NCBI RefSeq assembly: GCF_006715635.1
Contig: NZ_VFNP01000001.1
Span: 2,976,001 to 3,040,000, forward strand
Reading direction: 5' to 3'
Source of the DNA: Streptomyces sp. SLBN-118
GTDB taxonomy: Bacteria; Actinomycetota; Actinomycetes; Streptomycetales; Streptomycetaceae
DNA: 64,000 nucleotides
Shown in pieces: positions 1 through 8,030 of the stretch; position 1 is the first letter of the stretch, and each line of letters starts with the position of its first letter. The notes under the pieces were generated by a model. It had not been told where the DNA came from. It ran no database searches and worked only from the letters and a program-made list of their open reading frames with translations. Both the position numbers and the translations under genes were made by a program.

Positions 1-501
1 GGACACCCTCAGGCCCTGCAGGGACTGCTCCGCCCCGCTGCCCACCAGCGCATAGTTGGAGCCACGCAGCGTCCCGCCGGTCATGACGACCTCGACCCGG
101 TTGGCGTGGGCCAGTGCCTGGGCAACAAGCAGGGAGTTGGTGACGACGGTCAGTCCGGGGACGCGCGCGAGCCGGCGGGCCAGCTCCTGCGTCGTCGTCC
201 CGGCTCCGACCACGATCGCCTCGCCTTCTTCGACGAGGCCCGCGGCGAGATCGGCGATGGCCGTCTTCTCCGCGGTCGCGGACAGGGATTTCTGCGGAAA
301 GCCGGACTCCCGCGTAAAGCCGCCCGGCAGTACCGCACCGCCGTGACGGCGGTCGAGGAGTCCTTCTGCCTCCAGCGCACGCACGTCGCGTCGTACGGTC
401 ACTTCGGAGGTCTGGACGACGCGGGCGAGCTCACGGAGCGACACGGCCCCGTTGGCGCGCACCATTTCAAGGATCAATTGGCGACGTTCTGCAGCGAACA
501 C
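1..501 (-). CDS. DeoR-family transcriptional regulator (C-terminus outside window)
   Basis: The reading frame starts at a GTG at 501 and runs off the left edge, giving the first 167 residues. Residues 1-60 form a DeoR winged helix-turn-helix, beginning AAERRQLILEMV and including a recognition region TSEVTVRRDVRALEAEG and the wing RRHGGAV. From about residue 75 comes the sugar-phosphate-binding sensor fold (VVGAGTTTQELARRL, TVVTNSLLVAQAL, VMTGGTLR). DeoR proteins usually repress sugar or nucleoside catabolism and respond to a phosphorylated intermediate. No good Shine-Dalgarno sequence precedes the GTG. The neighbourhood is rich in nucleoside-catabolic genes sharing a palindromic operator, so this protein is a candidate regulator, but that link is inference; no copy of the operator was seen upstream of this gene. 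Confidence 0.9.
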   Translation of the reverse strand, partial: MFAAERRQLILEMVRANGAVSLRELARVVQTSEVTVRRDVRALEAEGLLDRRHGGAVLPGGFTRESGFPQKSLSATAEKTAIADLAAGLVEEGEAIVVGAGTTTQELARRLARVPGLTVVTNSLLVAQALAHANRVEVVMTGGTLRGSNYALVGSGAEQSLQGLRVS

Positions 502-656
502 GGAACTGACAGTAACCTGACCGACCGATACTTTTCAGCACTATGCGCCGAATAACAGAAGTTGCACACAGACAGGGTCGCCAAGTGGTATGGGCGGCCC
601 GGAAGTTGATCGTTCGCCGCGTGGAGTGCCCGGGGTTCTTCGGGTTTACTCCCGCA

Positions 657-2096
657 TCACGCTTCGCCGGCCGCCTTGCGAGTGTGCAACTGCCGTGCCA
701 CCTCGGCGATCGACCCCGACAGAGACGGGTACACGGTGAAGGCGTTTGCGATCTGTTCCACCGTCAGATTGTTGTCGACCGCGATCGAGATGGGATGGAT
801 CAGTTCGCTGGCGCGCGGCGAGACGACCACGCCGCCGACCACGATGCCCGTGCCCGGACGGCAGAAGATCTTGACGAAGCCGTCCCGGATGCCCTGCATC
901 TTCGCGCGCGGGTTGCGCAGCAGCGGCAGCTTCACGACACGGGCGTCGATGATGCCGCCGTCGACGTCCGCCTGGCTGTATCCGACGGTGGCGATCTCCG
1001 GGTCGGTGAAGACATTGGACGAGACGGTCTTGAGGTTCAGCGGCTGCACCGCGTCGCCCAGGAAGTGGTACATCGCGATACGGCCCTGCATGGCCGCGAC
1101 GGAGGCGAGCGCGAAGACCCCGGTGACGTCGCCGGCCGCGTACACGCCGGGAGCGCTCGTACGCGAGACCTTGTCGGTCCAGATGTGGCCCGAGTCCCTG
1201 AGGCGGACGCCGGCCTCCTCCAGGCCCATGCCCGCGGAGTTCGGGATCGCGCCGACCGCCATCAGACAGTGCGAGCCGGAGATGACGCGGCCGTCGGAGA
1301 GCGTGACCTCGACCCGGTCGCCGACGCGCTTGGCGGACTCGGCGCGGGAGCGGGCCATGACGTTCATGCCGCGGCGGCGGAAGACGTCCTCCAGGACCGC
1401 GGCGGCGTCCGGGTCCTCGCCCGGCAGCACGCGGTCGCGGGAGGAGACGAGGGTGACCCGGGAGCCGAGAGCCTGGTAAGCGCCGGCGAACTCGGCGCCG
1501 GTGACGCCGGAGCCGACCACGATGAGCTCCTCGGGGAGCTCGTTCAGGTCGTACACCTGGGTCCAGTTCAGGATCCGCTCTCCGTCGGGGAGGGCGTCCG
1601 GGATCTCGCGCGGGTGGCCGCCGGTCGCGATCAGCACGGCGTCCGCGGTCAGCGTCTCCTCGGTGCCGTCCGCGGCGGTCACGACCACCGTGCGTGAGCC
1701 GTCCATCGCCTGCCGGCCCATTAGCCGGCCGCGGCCGCGCATCACCCGGGCGCCGGCCCGGGTGACGGAGGCGGTGATGTCGTGGGACTGGGCGAGCGCG
1801 AGCCGCTTCACCCGTCGGTTGACCTTGCCGAGGTCGACGCCGACGATCCGGGCGGCCTGCTCCATCGGCGGGGTGTCGTCGGCCACGATGATGCCCAGCT
1901 CCTCGTGCGAGGAGTCGAAGGTGGTCATCACCTCGGCCGTGGCGATCAGGGTCTTGGAAGGTACGCAGTCGGTCAGCACGGACGCCCCGCCGAGGCCGTC
2001 GCAGTCGACGACGGTCACCTCCGCGCCGAGCTGGGCGCCCACCAGGGCCGCCTCGTATCCGCCGGGTCCGCCGCCGATGATCACGATCCGGGTCAC
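657..2096 (-). CDS. lpdA: NAD(P)H-quinone dehydrogenase, LpdA-type flavoprotein
   Basis: This 479-residue protein belongs to the pyridine nucleotide-disulfide oxidoreductase family. It has an FAD-binding GGGPGG at residues 8-13, a central NAD(P) domain and a C-terminal dimerisation domain. The start is the GTG at 2096, just before TRIVIIGGG; an upstream extension adds only low-complexity sequence. The active-site disulfide motif is broken: the first cysteine is Ser39 (GGASVLTDCVPSK) and only Cys44 remains. The C-terminal His-Glu dyad of lipoamide dehydrogenases is also absent (AFTVYPSLSGS). This matches the mycobacterial LpdA type described as a quinone reductase rather than a true lipoamide dehydrogenase. 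It is transcribed away from the gamma-glutamylcyclotransferase gene. Confidence 0.85.
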   Translation of the reverse strand: MTRIVIIGGGPGGYEAALVGAQLGAEVTVVDCDGLGGASVLTDCVPSKTLIATAEVMTTFDSSHEELGIIVADDTPPMEQAARIVGVDLGKVNRRVKRLALAQSHDITASVTRAGARVMRGRGRLMGRQAMDGSRTVVVTAADGTEETLTADAVLIATGGHPREIPDALPDGERILNWTQVYDLNELPEELIVVGSGVTGAEFAGAYQALGSRVTLVSSRDRVLPGEDPDAAAVLEDVFRRRGMNVMARSRAESAKRVGDRVEVTLSDGRVISGSHCLMAVGAIPNSAGMGLEEAGVRLRDSGHIWTDKVSRTSAPGVYAAGDVTGVFALASVAAMQGRIAMYHFLGDAVQPLNLKTVSSNVFTDPEIATVGYSQADVDGGIIDARVVKLPLLRNPRAKMQGIRDGFVKIFCRPGTGIVVGGVVVSPRASELIHPISIAVDNNLTVEQIANAFTVYPSLSGSIAEVARQLHTRKAAGEA

Positions 2097-2260
2097 TGGG
2101 GTTACGCCTCGCGCTCTCGTTCGTTCTGCCGGGGTTCGGGGGTCGGCCCCTTTGGACTGCAGTACGTCCTCCATTGTCCCGCACGGTTCACGTGCCTTCG
2201 CCCCGGGTCCCTCCAGCGGTGCACCGCAACCACGGGTGCCCCTCCCGTACCCTCGATCCC

Positions 2261-2698
2261 ATGTCGCTCTACGCCGCGTACGCCGGCAACCTCGACGCGC
2301 GGCTGATGTCCCGCCGCGCCCCGCACTCACCGCTGCGCGGCACCGGCTGGCTCAACGGCTGGCGGCTGACCTTCGGCGGCGAGCAGATGGGCTGGGAAGG
2401 GGCACTGGCCACGATCGTGGAGGCGCCGCGCTCCCAGGTCTTCGTCGCGCTGTACGACATCGCCCCGATGGACGAGGACTCGATGGACCGCTGGGAGGGC
2501 GTCGGCCTGGACATCTACCGGCGCATGCGGGTCCGGGTGGACACCCTGGACGGCGAGGAGCCGGCCTGGGTGTATGTGCTGAACGGGTACGAGGGCGGGC
2601 TGCCCTCCGCGCGGTATCTGGGCGAGCTGGCCGACGCGGCGGACTCGGCGGGCGCTCCCCACGACTATGTGATGGAGCTGCGGAAGCGGCCTTGCTGA
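2261..2698 (+). CDS. Gamma-glutamylcyclotransferase family protein
   Basis: A 145-residue protein that opens with MSLYAAYAGNLDARLM, the variant of the YGSNL substrate loop typical of the AIG2/GGCT fold. Family members cyclise gamma-glutamyl groups to 5-oxoproline, or act on related amides. The ATG at 2261 places the motif at the N-terminus as in the family. The gene lies between the divergent lpdA and the nucleoside phosphorylase gene and appears monocistronic, because an operator and a new promoter follow. The substrate cannot be read from sequence. Confidence 0.8.
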   Translation: MSLYAAYAGNLDARLMSRRAPHSPLRGTGWLNGWRLTFGGEQMGWEGALATIVEAPRSQVFVALYDIAPMDEDSMDRWEGVGLDIYRRMRVRVDTLDGEEPAWVYVLNGYEGGLPSARYLGELADAADSAGAPHDYVMELRKRPC

Positions 2699-2763
2699 TG
2701 CGTTTACCGTCGCGTTCGTGGGAAACGACAAGGCAACGATCCGAAGACCGTGTGCTGCGTCAT

Positions 2764-2793
2764 CTACGCGCGTAGGAAATGACCGGCTACCCT
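2764..2793 (+). promoter_or_regulatory. Nucleoside-regulon operator and leaderless promoter of pnp
   Basis: The perfect 12-bp palindrome CTACGCGCGTAG occupies 2764-2775. A -10 hexamer TACCCT follows at 2788-2793, seven bases before the GTG start at 2801. The transcript therefore probably begins at or next to the start codon (leaderless). The palindrome sits between the expected -35 and -10, a position suited to repression. Five related sites occur at other nucleoside genes in this window. Confidence 0.7.
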
Positions 2794-2800
2794 CGTCGGC

Positions 2801-3631
2801 GTGAACGCATCTGTGAATCCGGACCTCAACGGCGTTAGCGCCGACCCCCACGCCGCAGCCGACGCCGCCGCCGCGCGCCTGCGCGAGCTGACCGGCTCCG
2901 AGACGCATGACGTAGCCCTGGTCATGGGCTCCGGCTGGGCGCCGGCCGCCGACGCGCTCGGTATGCCAGAGGCCGAGTTCCCGGTCACCGAGCTGCCCGG
3001 CTTCCCGCCGCCCGCGGTCGAGGGCCACGGCGGCAGGGTCCGCTCCTACCGCATCGGCGCGAAGCGGGCGCTGGTCTTCCTGGGCCGTACGCACTTCTAC
3101 GAGGGCCTCGGCGTGGCCGCGGTCTCTCACGGGGTGCGCACGGCGGTGGCCGCGGGCTGCAAGACGGTGGTCCTGACGAACGGCTGCGGCGGTCTGCGCG
3201 AGGGCATGCGCCCCGGACAGCCGGTGCTGATCAGCGACCACATCAACCTGACGGCGGCGTCGCCGATCATCGGCGCGAACTTCGTGGACCTGACGGACCT
3301 GTACTCGCCGCGGCTGCGGGCGCTGTGCAAGGAGATCGACGCGTCGCTGGAGGAGGGCGTGTACGTCCAGTTCCCCGGCCCGCACTACGAGACGCCCGCG
3401 GAGATCGGCATGGTCCGCGTGATGGGCGGCGACCTGGTCGGCATGTCCACGGTCCTCGAGGCGATCGCGGCGCGGGAGGCGGGCGCGGAGGTCCTGGGCA
3501 TCTCCCTGGTCACGAACCTGGCGGCGGGGCTTTCGGGCGAGCCGCTGAACCACGAGGAAGTGCTCCAGGCGGGGCGGGATTCGGCGGCGCGGATGGGTGA
3601 GCTGCTGACGCGGGTGCTGGACCGGATCTGA
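2801..3631 (+). CDS. Purine nucleoside phosphorylase
   Basis: This 276-residue enzyme cleaves purine (deoxy)nucleosides with phosphate to give the free base and (deoxy)ribose-1-phosphate. It is of the trimeric PNP/MTAP class: phosphate-binding MGSGW at residues 42-46, [10 protein letters not shown] at 192-201, base and phosphate contacts at GMSTVLE (214-220), and SLVTN at 235-239. Length fits the family. The GTG start at 2801 lies seven bases after a -10 box with no Shine-Dalgarno, suggesting leaderless translation. The palindromic operator 25 bases upstream is shared with deoC, add, deoA and the nucleoside transporter genes, which supports a catabolic or salvage role. Confidence 0.93.
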   Translation: MNASVNPDLNGVSADPHAAADAAAARLRELTGSETHDVALVMGSGWAPAADALGMPEAEFPVTELPGFPPPAVEGHGGRVRSYRIGAKRALVFLGRTHFYEGLGVAAVSHGVRTAVAAGCKTVVLTNGCGGLREGMRPGQPVLISDHINLTAASPIIGANFVDLTDLYSPRLRALCKEIDASLEEGVYVQFPGPHYETPAEIGMVRVMGGDLVGMSTVLEAIAAREAGAEVLGISLVTNLAAGLSGEPLNHEEVLQAGRDSAARMGELLTRVLDRI

Positions 3632-3873
3632 CGTTCCCGCGGTGCGGGCGGCGGTAGCTGGCGCGTGGGGCCGGTGCGCGGCGACCGTACGCGCGTGCGG
3701 GCGGGGCGTAGCCGGTTCGGGCTGCCGGGCCGCCGCAGGGTGCGGGTCTGGGCGGTTCGGGGCGCCCGGTGCCGTGTCGTTCGGGTTCCGGGTCCCCTCC
3801 GGGCTCGACTCCTCGGCGTCGGCGGCAATGAGGGGTTCGCAAGGGCACCCGGTGTTGGCCGCCGATCGCCTGC

Positions 3874-4105
3874 GGGGACGACCCTGCACGGCCCCTCCCC
3901 ACCGGAACGGCAAGGCAGCGGGACGCCCGGGTTCGCCCCCGAAACCACCCACCGGACAGCAACCCCCAACGCCCCCCGGCCCACGGCACCCACGAACCCT
4001 GGAAACGCGAAACCACCCACCGGGCATCAACCACCAACGCCCCCTGGCCTACGCTCACCACGGACGCTGGAAACGTGGGGACGACCCTGCACGGCCCCTC
4101 CCCAC
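3874..4105. repeat. Imperfect direct repeats in a long intergenic region
   Basis: The 856-bp gap between pnp and the mutase gene holds no convincing gene. It contains an exact 29-bp direct repeat (3874-3902 and 4077-4105, starting GGGGACGACCCTGC). Between these lie two imperfect 68-bp tandem units from about 3941 to 4076, each with GAAACCACCCACCGG and ending near GGAAACG. The rest (4106-4487) is GC-rich with short inverted repeats such as those around 4320-4370. Open frames across it lack coding-like codon use. Confidence 0.65.
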
Positions 4106-4487
4106 CCGCGGGGGGACGCGCGGCCCGAGGCCGCAGGAGGTACCCCCTGTCCGTACCGCCTCAGCACCCGGCCGGCGGCAGCCTCGCGCCGCTCACGGGC
4201 ACCCCGGCGCACGTCGAGGGCCGGATGCGGGGCGGTTCGCCCCCCACGCACAGGAACGCGAACGCTCCGCGGTGTCAGGGGGATGCGGGGCCCACATCTC
4301 CCCGGTGTACGCCGGATGTTCTGCGGCGAAGCCGCTGACGCACCGGGCTGCGGCGCGCAGCCGCCGCACAGCCGGGGAAGGGGCGGGGTGGGGGAACAAG
4401 CCATGCGCCCCCGCCACCTCACCCCGCTCACGCGTACGCCCGTCCAGAATGGTCGGGCGACCAAACCACACGAGAGGCGGACCAACC

Positions 4488-6128
4488 GTGCAGCAGGACC
4501 TCATCGCGCGGGCCAGCGCGTGGCTGGCGGAGGACCCGGACAGTGAGACCCGGGACGAGCTCGGCAAGCTCATCGAGACGAACGATCTCGACGAGCTCGC
4601 CGCCCGCTTCAGCGGCACGCTGGAGTTCGGGACGGCCGGGCTGCGCGGCGAGCTCGGGGCCGGGCCCATGCGGATGAACCGCGCCGTCGTGATCCGCGCG
4701 GCCGCCGGGCTGGCCGCCTATCTCAGGGCGAGGGGCCAGGGCGACGGCCTCGTCGTCATCGGGTACGACGCCCGTTACAAGTCCGCCGACTTCGCGCGCG
4801 ACACCGCCGCTGTGATGGTCGGCGCCGGGCTCCGCGCCGCCGTCCTGCCGCGCCCGCTGCCGACCCCCGTCCTCGCGTTCGCCATAAGGAAGCTCGGCGC
4901 GGTGGCCGGGGTCGAGGTCACCGCCAGCCACAATCCGCCGCGCGACAACGGCTACAAGGTCTACCTCGGCGACGGATCGCAGATCGTGCCGCCCGCCGAC
5001 GCCGAGATCGCCGCGGAGATCGCCGCCGTGGCGAGCCTCGACGACGTGCTGCGGGCCAAGAGCGGCTGGGACACGCTCGGTGACGAGGTCCTGGAGGCCT
5101 ATCTGGCGCGTACGGACGCGGTCCTGACCTCTGGCTCGCCCCGCACCGCCCGCGTCGTCTACACGGCCATGCACGGCGTCGGCAAGGACGTACTGACCGC
5201 CGCTTTCGCCCGTGCCGGATTCCCCGCGCCCGTCCTCGTACAGGAGCAGGCCGAGCCCGACCCGGCGTTCCCGACGGTCTCGTTCCCCAACCCGGAGGAG
5301 CCGGGGGCGATGGATCTCGCATTCGAGACCGCCCGCCGGGTCCAGCCGGACATCGTCATCGCCAACGACCCCGACGCGGACCGGTGCGCGGTCGCCGTCG
5401 CCGACGGCGAGGACTGGAAGATGCTCCGCGGCGACGAGGTCGGCGCGCTGCTGGCCGAGCACCTCGTCCACAAGGGCGCGCGCGGCACCTTCGCCGAGTC
5501 GATCGTGTCCTCGTCGCTGCTCGGGCGGATCGCCGACGCCGCGGGGCTGCCGTACGAGGAGACACTGACCGGCTTCAAGTGGATCGCCCGCGTCGAGGGC
5601 CTGCGGTACGGCTACGAGGAGGCGCTCGGCTACTGCGTCGACCCCGAGGGCGTGCGCGACAAGGACGGCATCACGGCCGCCCTGCTCGTCGCCGAGCTGG
5701 CCTCCGAACTGAAGGAGCAGGGCCGCACCCTGACCGATCTGCTCGACGACCTCGCCGTCGCGCACGGGCTGCACGGCACCGACCAGCTGTCCGTGCGGGT
5801 CGAGGACCTGAGCATCATCGCGAACGCCATGCGCAGGCTGCGCGAGCAGCCGCCGACCGTGCTCGCCGGGCTGCGGATCGTCTCGGCCGAGGACTTGAAC
5901 CGGGGCACCGAGAAGCTCCCGCCGACGGACGGCCTGCGGTACTACCTCGACGGCGAGTTCACGGCGCGTGTCATCGTGCGCCCGAGCGGCACCGAGCCCA
6001 AGCTCAAGTGCTACCTGGAGGTCGTGGTCCCGGTCGCGGACGCGAGCGAACTCTTGAGCGCGCGCCGGCGGGCCGCCGAGATCCTGGACGGGATCAAGCG
6101 GGATCTGGCAGAGGCCGCGGGGATCTGA
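4488..6128 (+). CDS. Phospho-sugar mutase (phosphoglucomutase/phosphomannomutase superfamily)
   Basis: This 546-residue alpha-D-phosphohexomutase moves a phosphate between C1 and C6 (or C1/C5) of a sugar through a phosphoserine. Visible motifs are the catalytic serine loop VTASHNPP near residue 146, the metal loop NDPDADR near 293, the sugar loop EEALGY near 375 and the phosphate loop RPSGTEPKLK near 498. The GTG at 4488 is preceded by GAGAGG and gives family length. Position between pnp and deoC suggests it could act as the phosphopentomutase linking (deoxy)ribose-1-phosphate to DeoC. That is inference; phosphoglucomutase or phosphomannomutase activity is equally compatible. No operator palindrome was seen before it. 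Confidence 0.88.
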   Translation: MQQDLIARASAWLAEDPDSETRDELGKLIETNDLDELAARFSGTLEFGTAGLRGELGAGPMRMNRAVVIRAAAGLAAYLRARGQGDGLVVIGYDARYKSADFARDTAAVMVGAGLRAAVLPRPLPTPVLAFAIRKLGAVAGVEVTASHNPPRDNGYKVYLGDGSQIVPPADAEIAAEIAAVASLDDVLRAKSGWDTLGDEVLEAYLARTDAVLTSGSPRTARVVYTAMHGVGKDVLTAAFARAGFPAPVLVQEQAEPDPAFPTVSFPNPEEPGAMDLAFETARRVQPDIVIANDPDADRCAVAVADGEDWKMLRGDEVGALLAEHLVHKGARGTFAESIVSSSLLGRIADAAGLPYEETLTGFKWIARVEGLRYGYEEALGYCVDPEGVRDKDGITAALLVAELASELKEQGRTLTDLLDDLAVAHGLHGTDQLSVRVEDLSIIANAMRRLREQPPTVLAGLRIVSAEDLNRGTEKLPPTDGLRYYLDGEFTARVIVRPSGTEPKLKCYLEVVVPVADASELLSARRRAAEILDGIKRDLAEAAGI

Positions 6129-6272
6129 CGCGGCATCCGACCGACGTCGGCGTGGCTGGGGGCGTACATGCTGCTGGTGTGGAAGCGCCCGCCGCAGGGG
6201 GCTCCGGCAGGCGCCTTGTGTGGCGGGCCCGGGTGGACGGACCCGCGCCCCGCACCCCGCACGGCCGGACGC

Positions 6273-6917
6273 TCAGCCGGTCGCCAGCAGGATGACCAGC
6301 AGCACCGCACCCGCTGCCGCCGGCGCCGCGATCTCGTACGCCCAGCGAACCAGCGGCTCCCCCTTCGCGCCGGGCCGATCCGCATTGCGCTCCGCCAGCT
6401 CCCGCAGTTGCTCGATCGCCTGGTCCGCGGTGGGTTTCCGCGGCTCGTGGCCCTGGACCTCCGGGCCGGCCGGCGTGGCCGCGTGGCCGCCGCGCGCGAA
6501 CGGGCCGTTCGCGGTCCGCAGCGGACGCCGCACCGCCTTCTTGCGCGCCCGCAGCGAAACCGGGATCGCCCACAGCTGATACTTCGCGTCCTCCGTGAGG
6601 ACCTCGCTGGAGTACCCGGCCCGTATGTCCGTGACCGCCGACCACGGAAGGGCGATCGTCCGGAAGGGGTTCCTGACCCGCATCCGTTCGTCGTTGGCGA
6701 ACACCGCGGGCCGCAGGGTGAAGGCGATGATCAGCGGGACGGCGAGCAGCGCCACGGCCAGGGCCACCCACGGCGTACGCCCCTCGCCGCGGACGACCGC
6801 GTCCCCCGCGAGCCAGGCGATGAGCGCGAGCAGCACCACTCCCCCGGCCATCCCGGCGGGCGACCGGAAGACCCGGTCGGCGTAGGTGGGCTCGGTGGGC
6901 TGCTGGGGACTCGTCAT
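6273..6917 (-). CDS. PH domain-containing membrane protein
   Basis: A 214-residue protein convergent with the mutase gene. Two hydrophobic segments (about residues 22-38 and 46-65) precede a bacterial PH-like domain (FANDERMRVRNPFRTIALPW, then AKYQLWAIPVSLRARKK). A long charged linker leads to a C-terminal membrane helix (AAPAAAGAVLLVILLA). This layout matches the short actinobacterial proteins of the low-molecular-weight antigen 6 type. Function is unknown; membrane association is the only firm prediction. The ATG at 6915-6917 was preferred over an upstream frame extension of low-complexity sequence. Confidence 0.8.
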   Translation of the reverse strand: MTSPQQPTEPTYADRVFRSPAGMAGGVVLLALIAWLAGDAVVRGEGRTPWVALAVALLAVPLIIAFTLRPAVFANDERMRVRNPFRTIALPWSAVTDIRAGYSSEVLTEDAKYQLWAIPVSLRARKKAVRRPLRTANGPFARGGHAATPAGPEVQGHEPRKPTADQAIEQLRELAERNADRPGAKGEPLVRWAYEIAAPAAAGAVLLVILLATG

Positions 6918-7046
6918 GACTCCGATTCTGCCGTACGTCTCCGGACCGGCCGTTCCGGTCCGTCCCACGCCGGTGTGCACGCCGGTAGGCACGCCGGTGA
7001 GCCCACCCGCGGGACAAGCCCTCGCCCCCGCCCCCTGTACAGGCCG

Positions 7047-7065
7047 CTACGCGCGTAGATATGCT
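7047..7065 (+). promoter_or_regulatory. Nucleoside-regulon operator and -10 box of deoC
   Basis: CTACGCGCGTAG at 7047-7058 is followed almost directly by a -10 hexamer TATGCT at 7060-7065. The deoC GTG begins at 7072, six bases later, so this looks like a second leaderless promoter with the palindrome in the -35/-10 spacer. Confidence 0.7.
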
Positions 7066-7071
7066 CATCTG

Positions 7072-8025
7072 GTGACCATGCCCACCATCCCCACCGCATT
7101 CGCTGACGTGACCGCGTCCGACAGCACACTGCGGCGCTTCCTCCACGGCCTGCCCGGCGTCGACGCCGTCGGCCTGGAGGCCCGCGCCGCAGGGCTCGGT
7201 ACGCGTTCGATCAAGACAACGGCCAAGGCGTACGCCATCGATCTGGCCATCTCGATGATCGACCTGACGACGCTCGAAGGCGCGGACACCCCGGGCAAGG
7301 TCCGGGCGCTCGCCGCCAAGGCCGTCCGTCCCGATCCGACCGACCGCACCACCCCCTCGACCGCGGCGGTCTGTGTCTATCCCGACATGGCCGCGATCGC
7401 CGCCGAGGCCCTCAAGGGCTCCGGCGTCAAGGTCGCCTCCGTCGCCACCGCCTTCCCGGCCGGCCGCGCCGCGCTCGACGTGAAGCTCGCGGACACCCGC
7501 GACGCCGTCGCCGCCGGGGCCGACGAGGTCGACATGGTGATCGACCGCGGCGCCTTCCTCTCGGGCCGCTACCTCAAGGTCTTCGAGGAGATCCGCGCCG
7601 TGAAGGAGGCCGTGGGCCCGGCCCGGCTCAAGGTCATCTTCGAGACCGGCGAGCTCTCCACGTACGACAACATCCGCCGCGCCTCCTGGCTCGGCATGAT
7701 CGCCGGCGCGGACTTCATCAAGACCTCGACCGGCAAGGTCGCGGTCAACGCCACCCCCGCCAACACGCTGCTCATGCTGGAGGCGGTGCGCGACTACCGC
7801 GCGCAGACCGGCATCCAGGTCGGCGTGAAGCCCGCGGGCGGCATCCGCACCAGCAAGGATGCGATCAAGTTCCTGGTCCTGGTCAACGAGACCGTGGGTG
7901 CAGACTGGCTGGATAACCACTGGTTCCGCTTCGGCGCGTCGAGCCTGCTCAACGACCTGCTCATGCAGCGTCAGAAGCTCGCCACCGGCCGTTACTCCGG
8001 ACCCGACTACGTGACGGTGGACTGA
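7072..8025 (+). CDS. deoC: Deoxyribose-phosphate aldolase
   Basis: This class I aldolase splits 2-deoxyribose-5-phosphate into acetaldehyde and glyceraldehyde-3-phosphate. The Schiff-base lysine lies in DFIKTSTGK (about residue 216) and the proton-relay lysine in VGVKPAGGIRTS (about 253). The 317-residue length includes an N-terminal extension common in actinobacteria. The start may be the GTG at 7072 or the ATG at 7078; no Shine-Dalgarno is present and a -10 box sits just upstream, so a leaderless start is likely. An aldehyde dehydrogenase gene follows five bases after the stop, consistent with oxidation of the acetaldehyde product. Confidence 0.95.
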   Translation: MTMPTIPTAFADVTASDSTLRRFLHGLPGVDAVGLEARAAGLGTRSIKTTAKAYAIDLAISMIDLTTLEGADTPGKVRALAAKAVRPDPTDRTTPSTAAVCVYPDMAAIAAEALKGSGVKVASVATAFPAGRAALDVKLADTRDAVAAGADEVDMVIDRGAFLSGRYLKVFEEIRAVKEAVGPARLKVIFETGELSTYDNIRRASWLGMIAGADFIKTSTGKVAVNATPANTLLMLEAVRDYRAQTGIQVGVKPAGGIRTSKDAIKFLVLVNETVGADWLDNHWFRFGASSLLNDLLMQRQKLATGRYSGPDYVTVD

Positions 8026-8030
8026 TCACC

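Noticed and set aside
150..1697. Frames opposite the DeoR and LpdA genes
   Set aside because: They are reverse-complement shadows of recognised genes with arginine-rich, low-complexity products.
3682..3700. A TACGCGCGTGC sequence resembling the nucleoside operator
   Set aside because: Only one arm matches, it lies after the pnp stop without a promoter, and such strings are expected by chance in this base composition.
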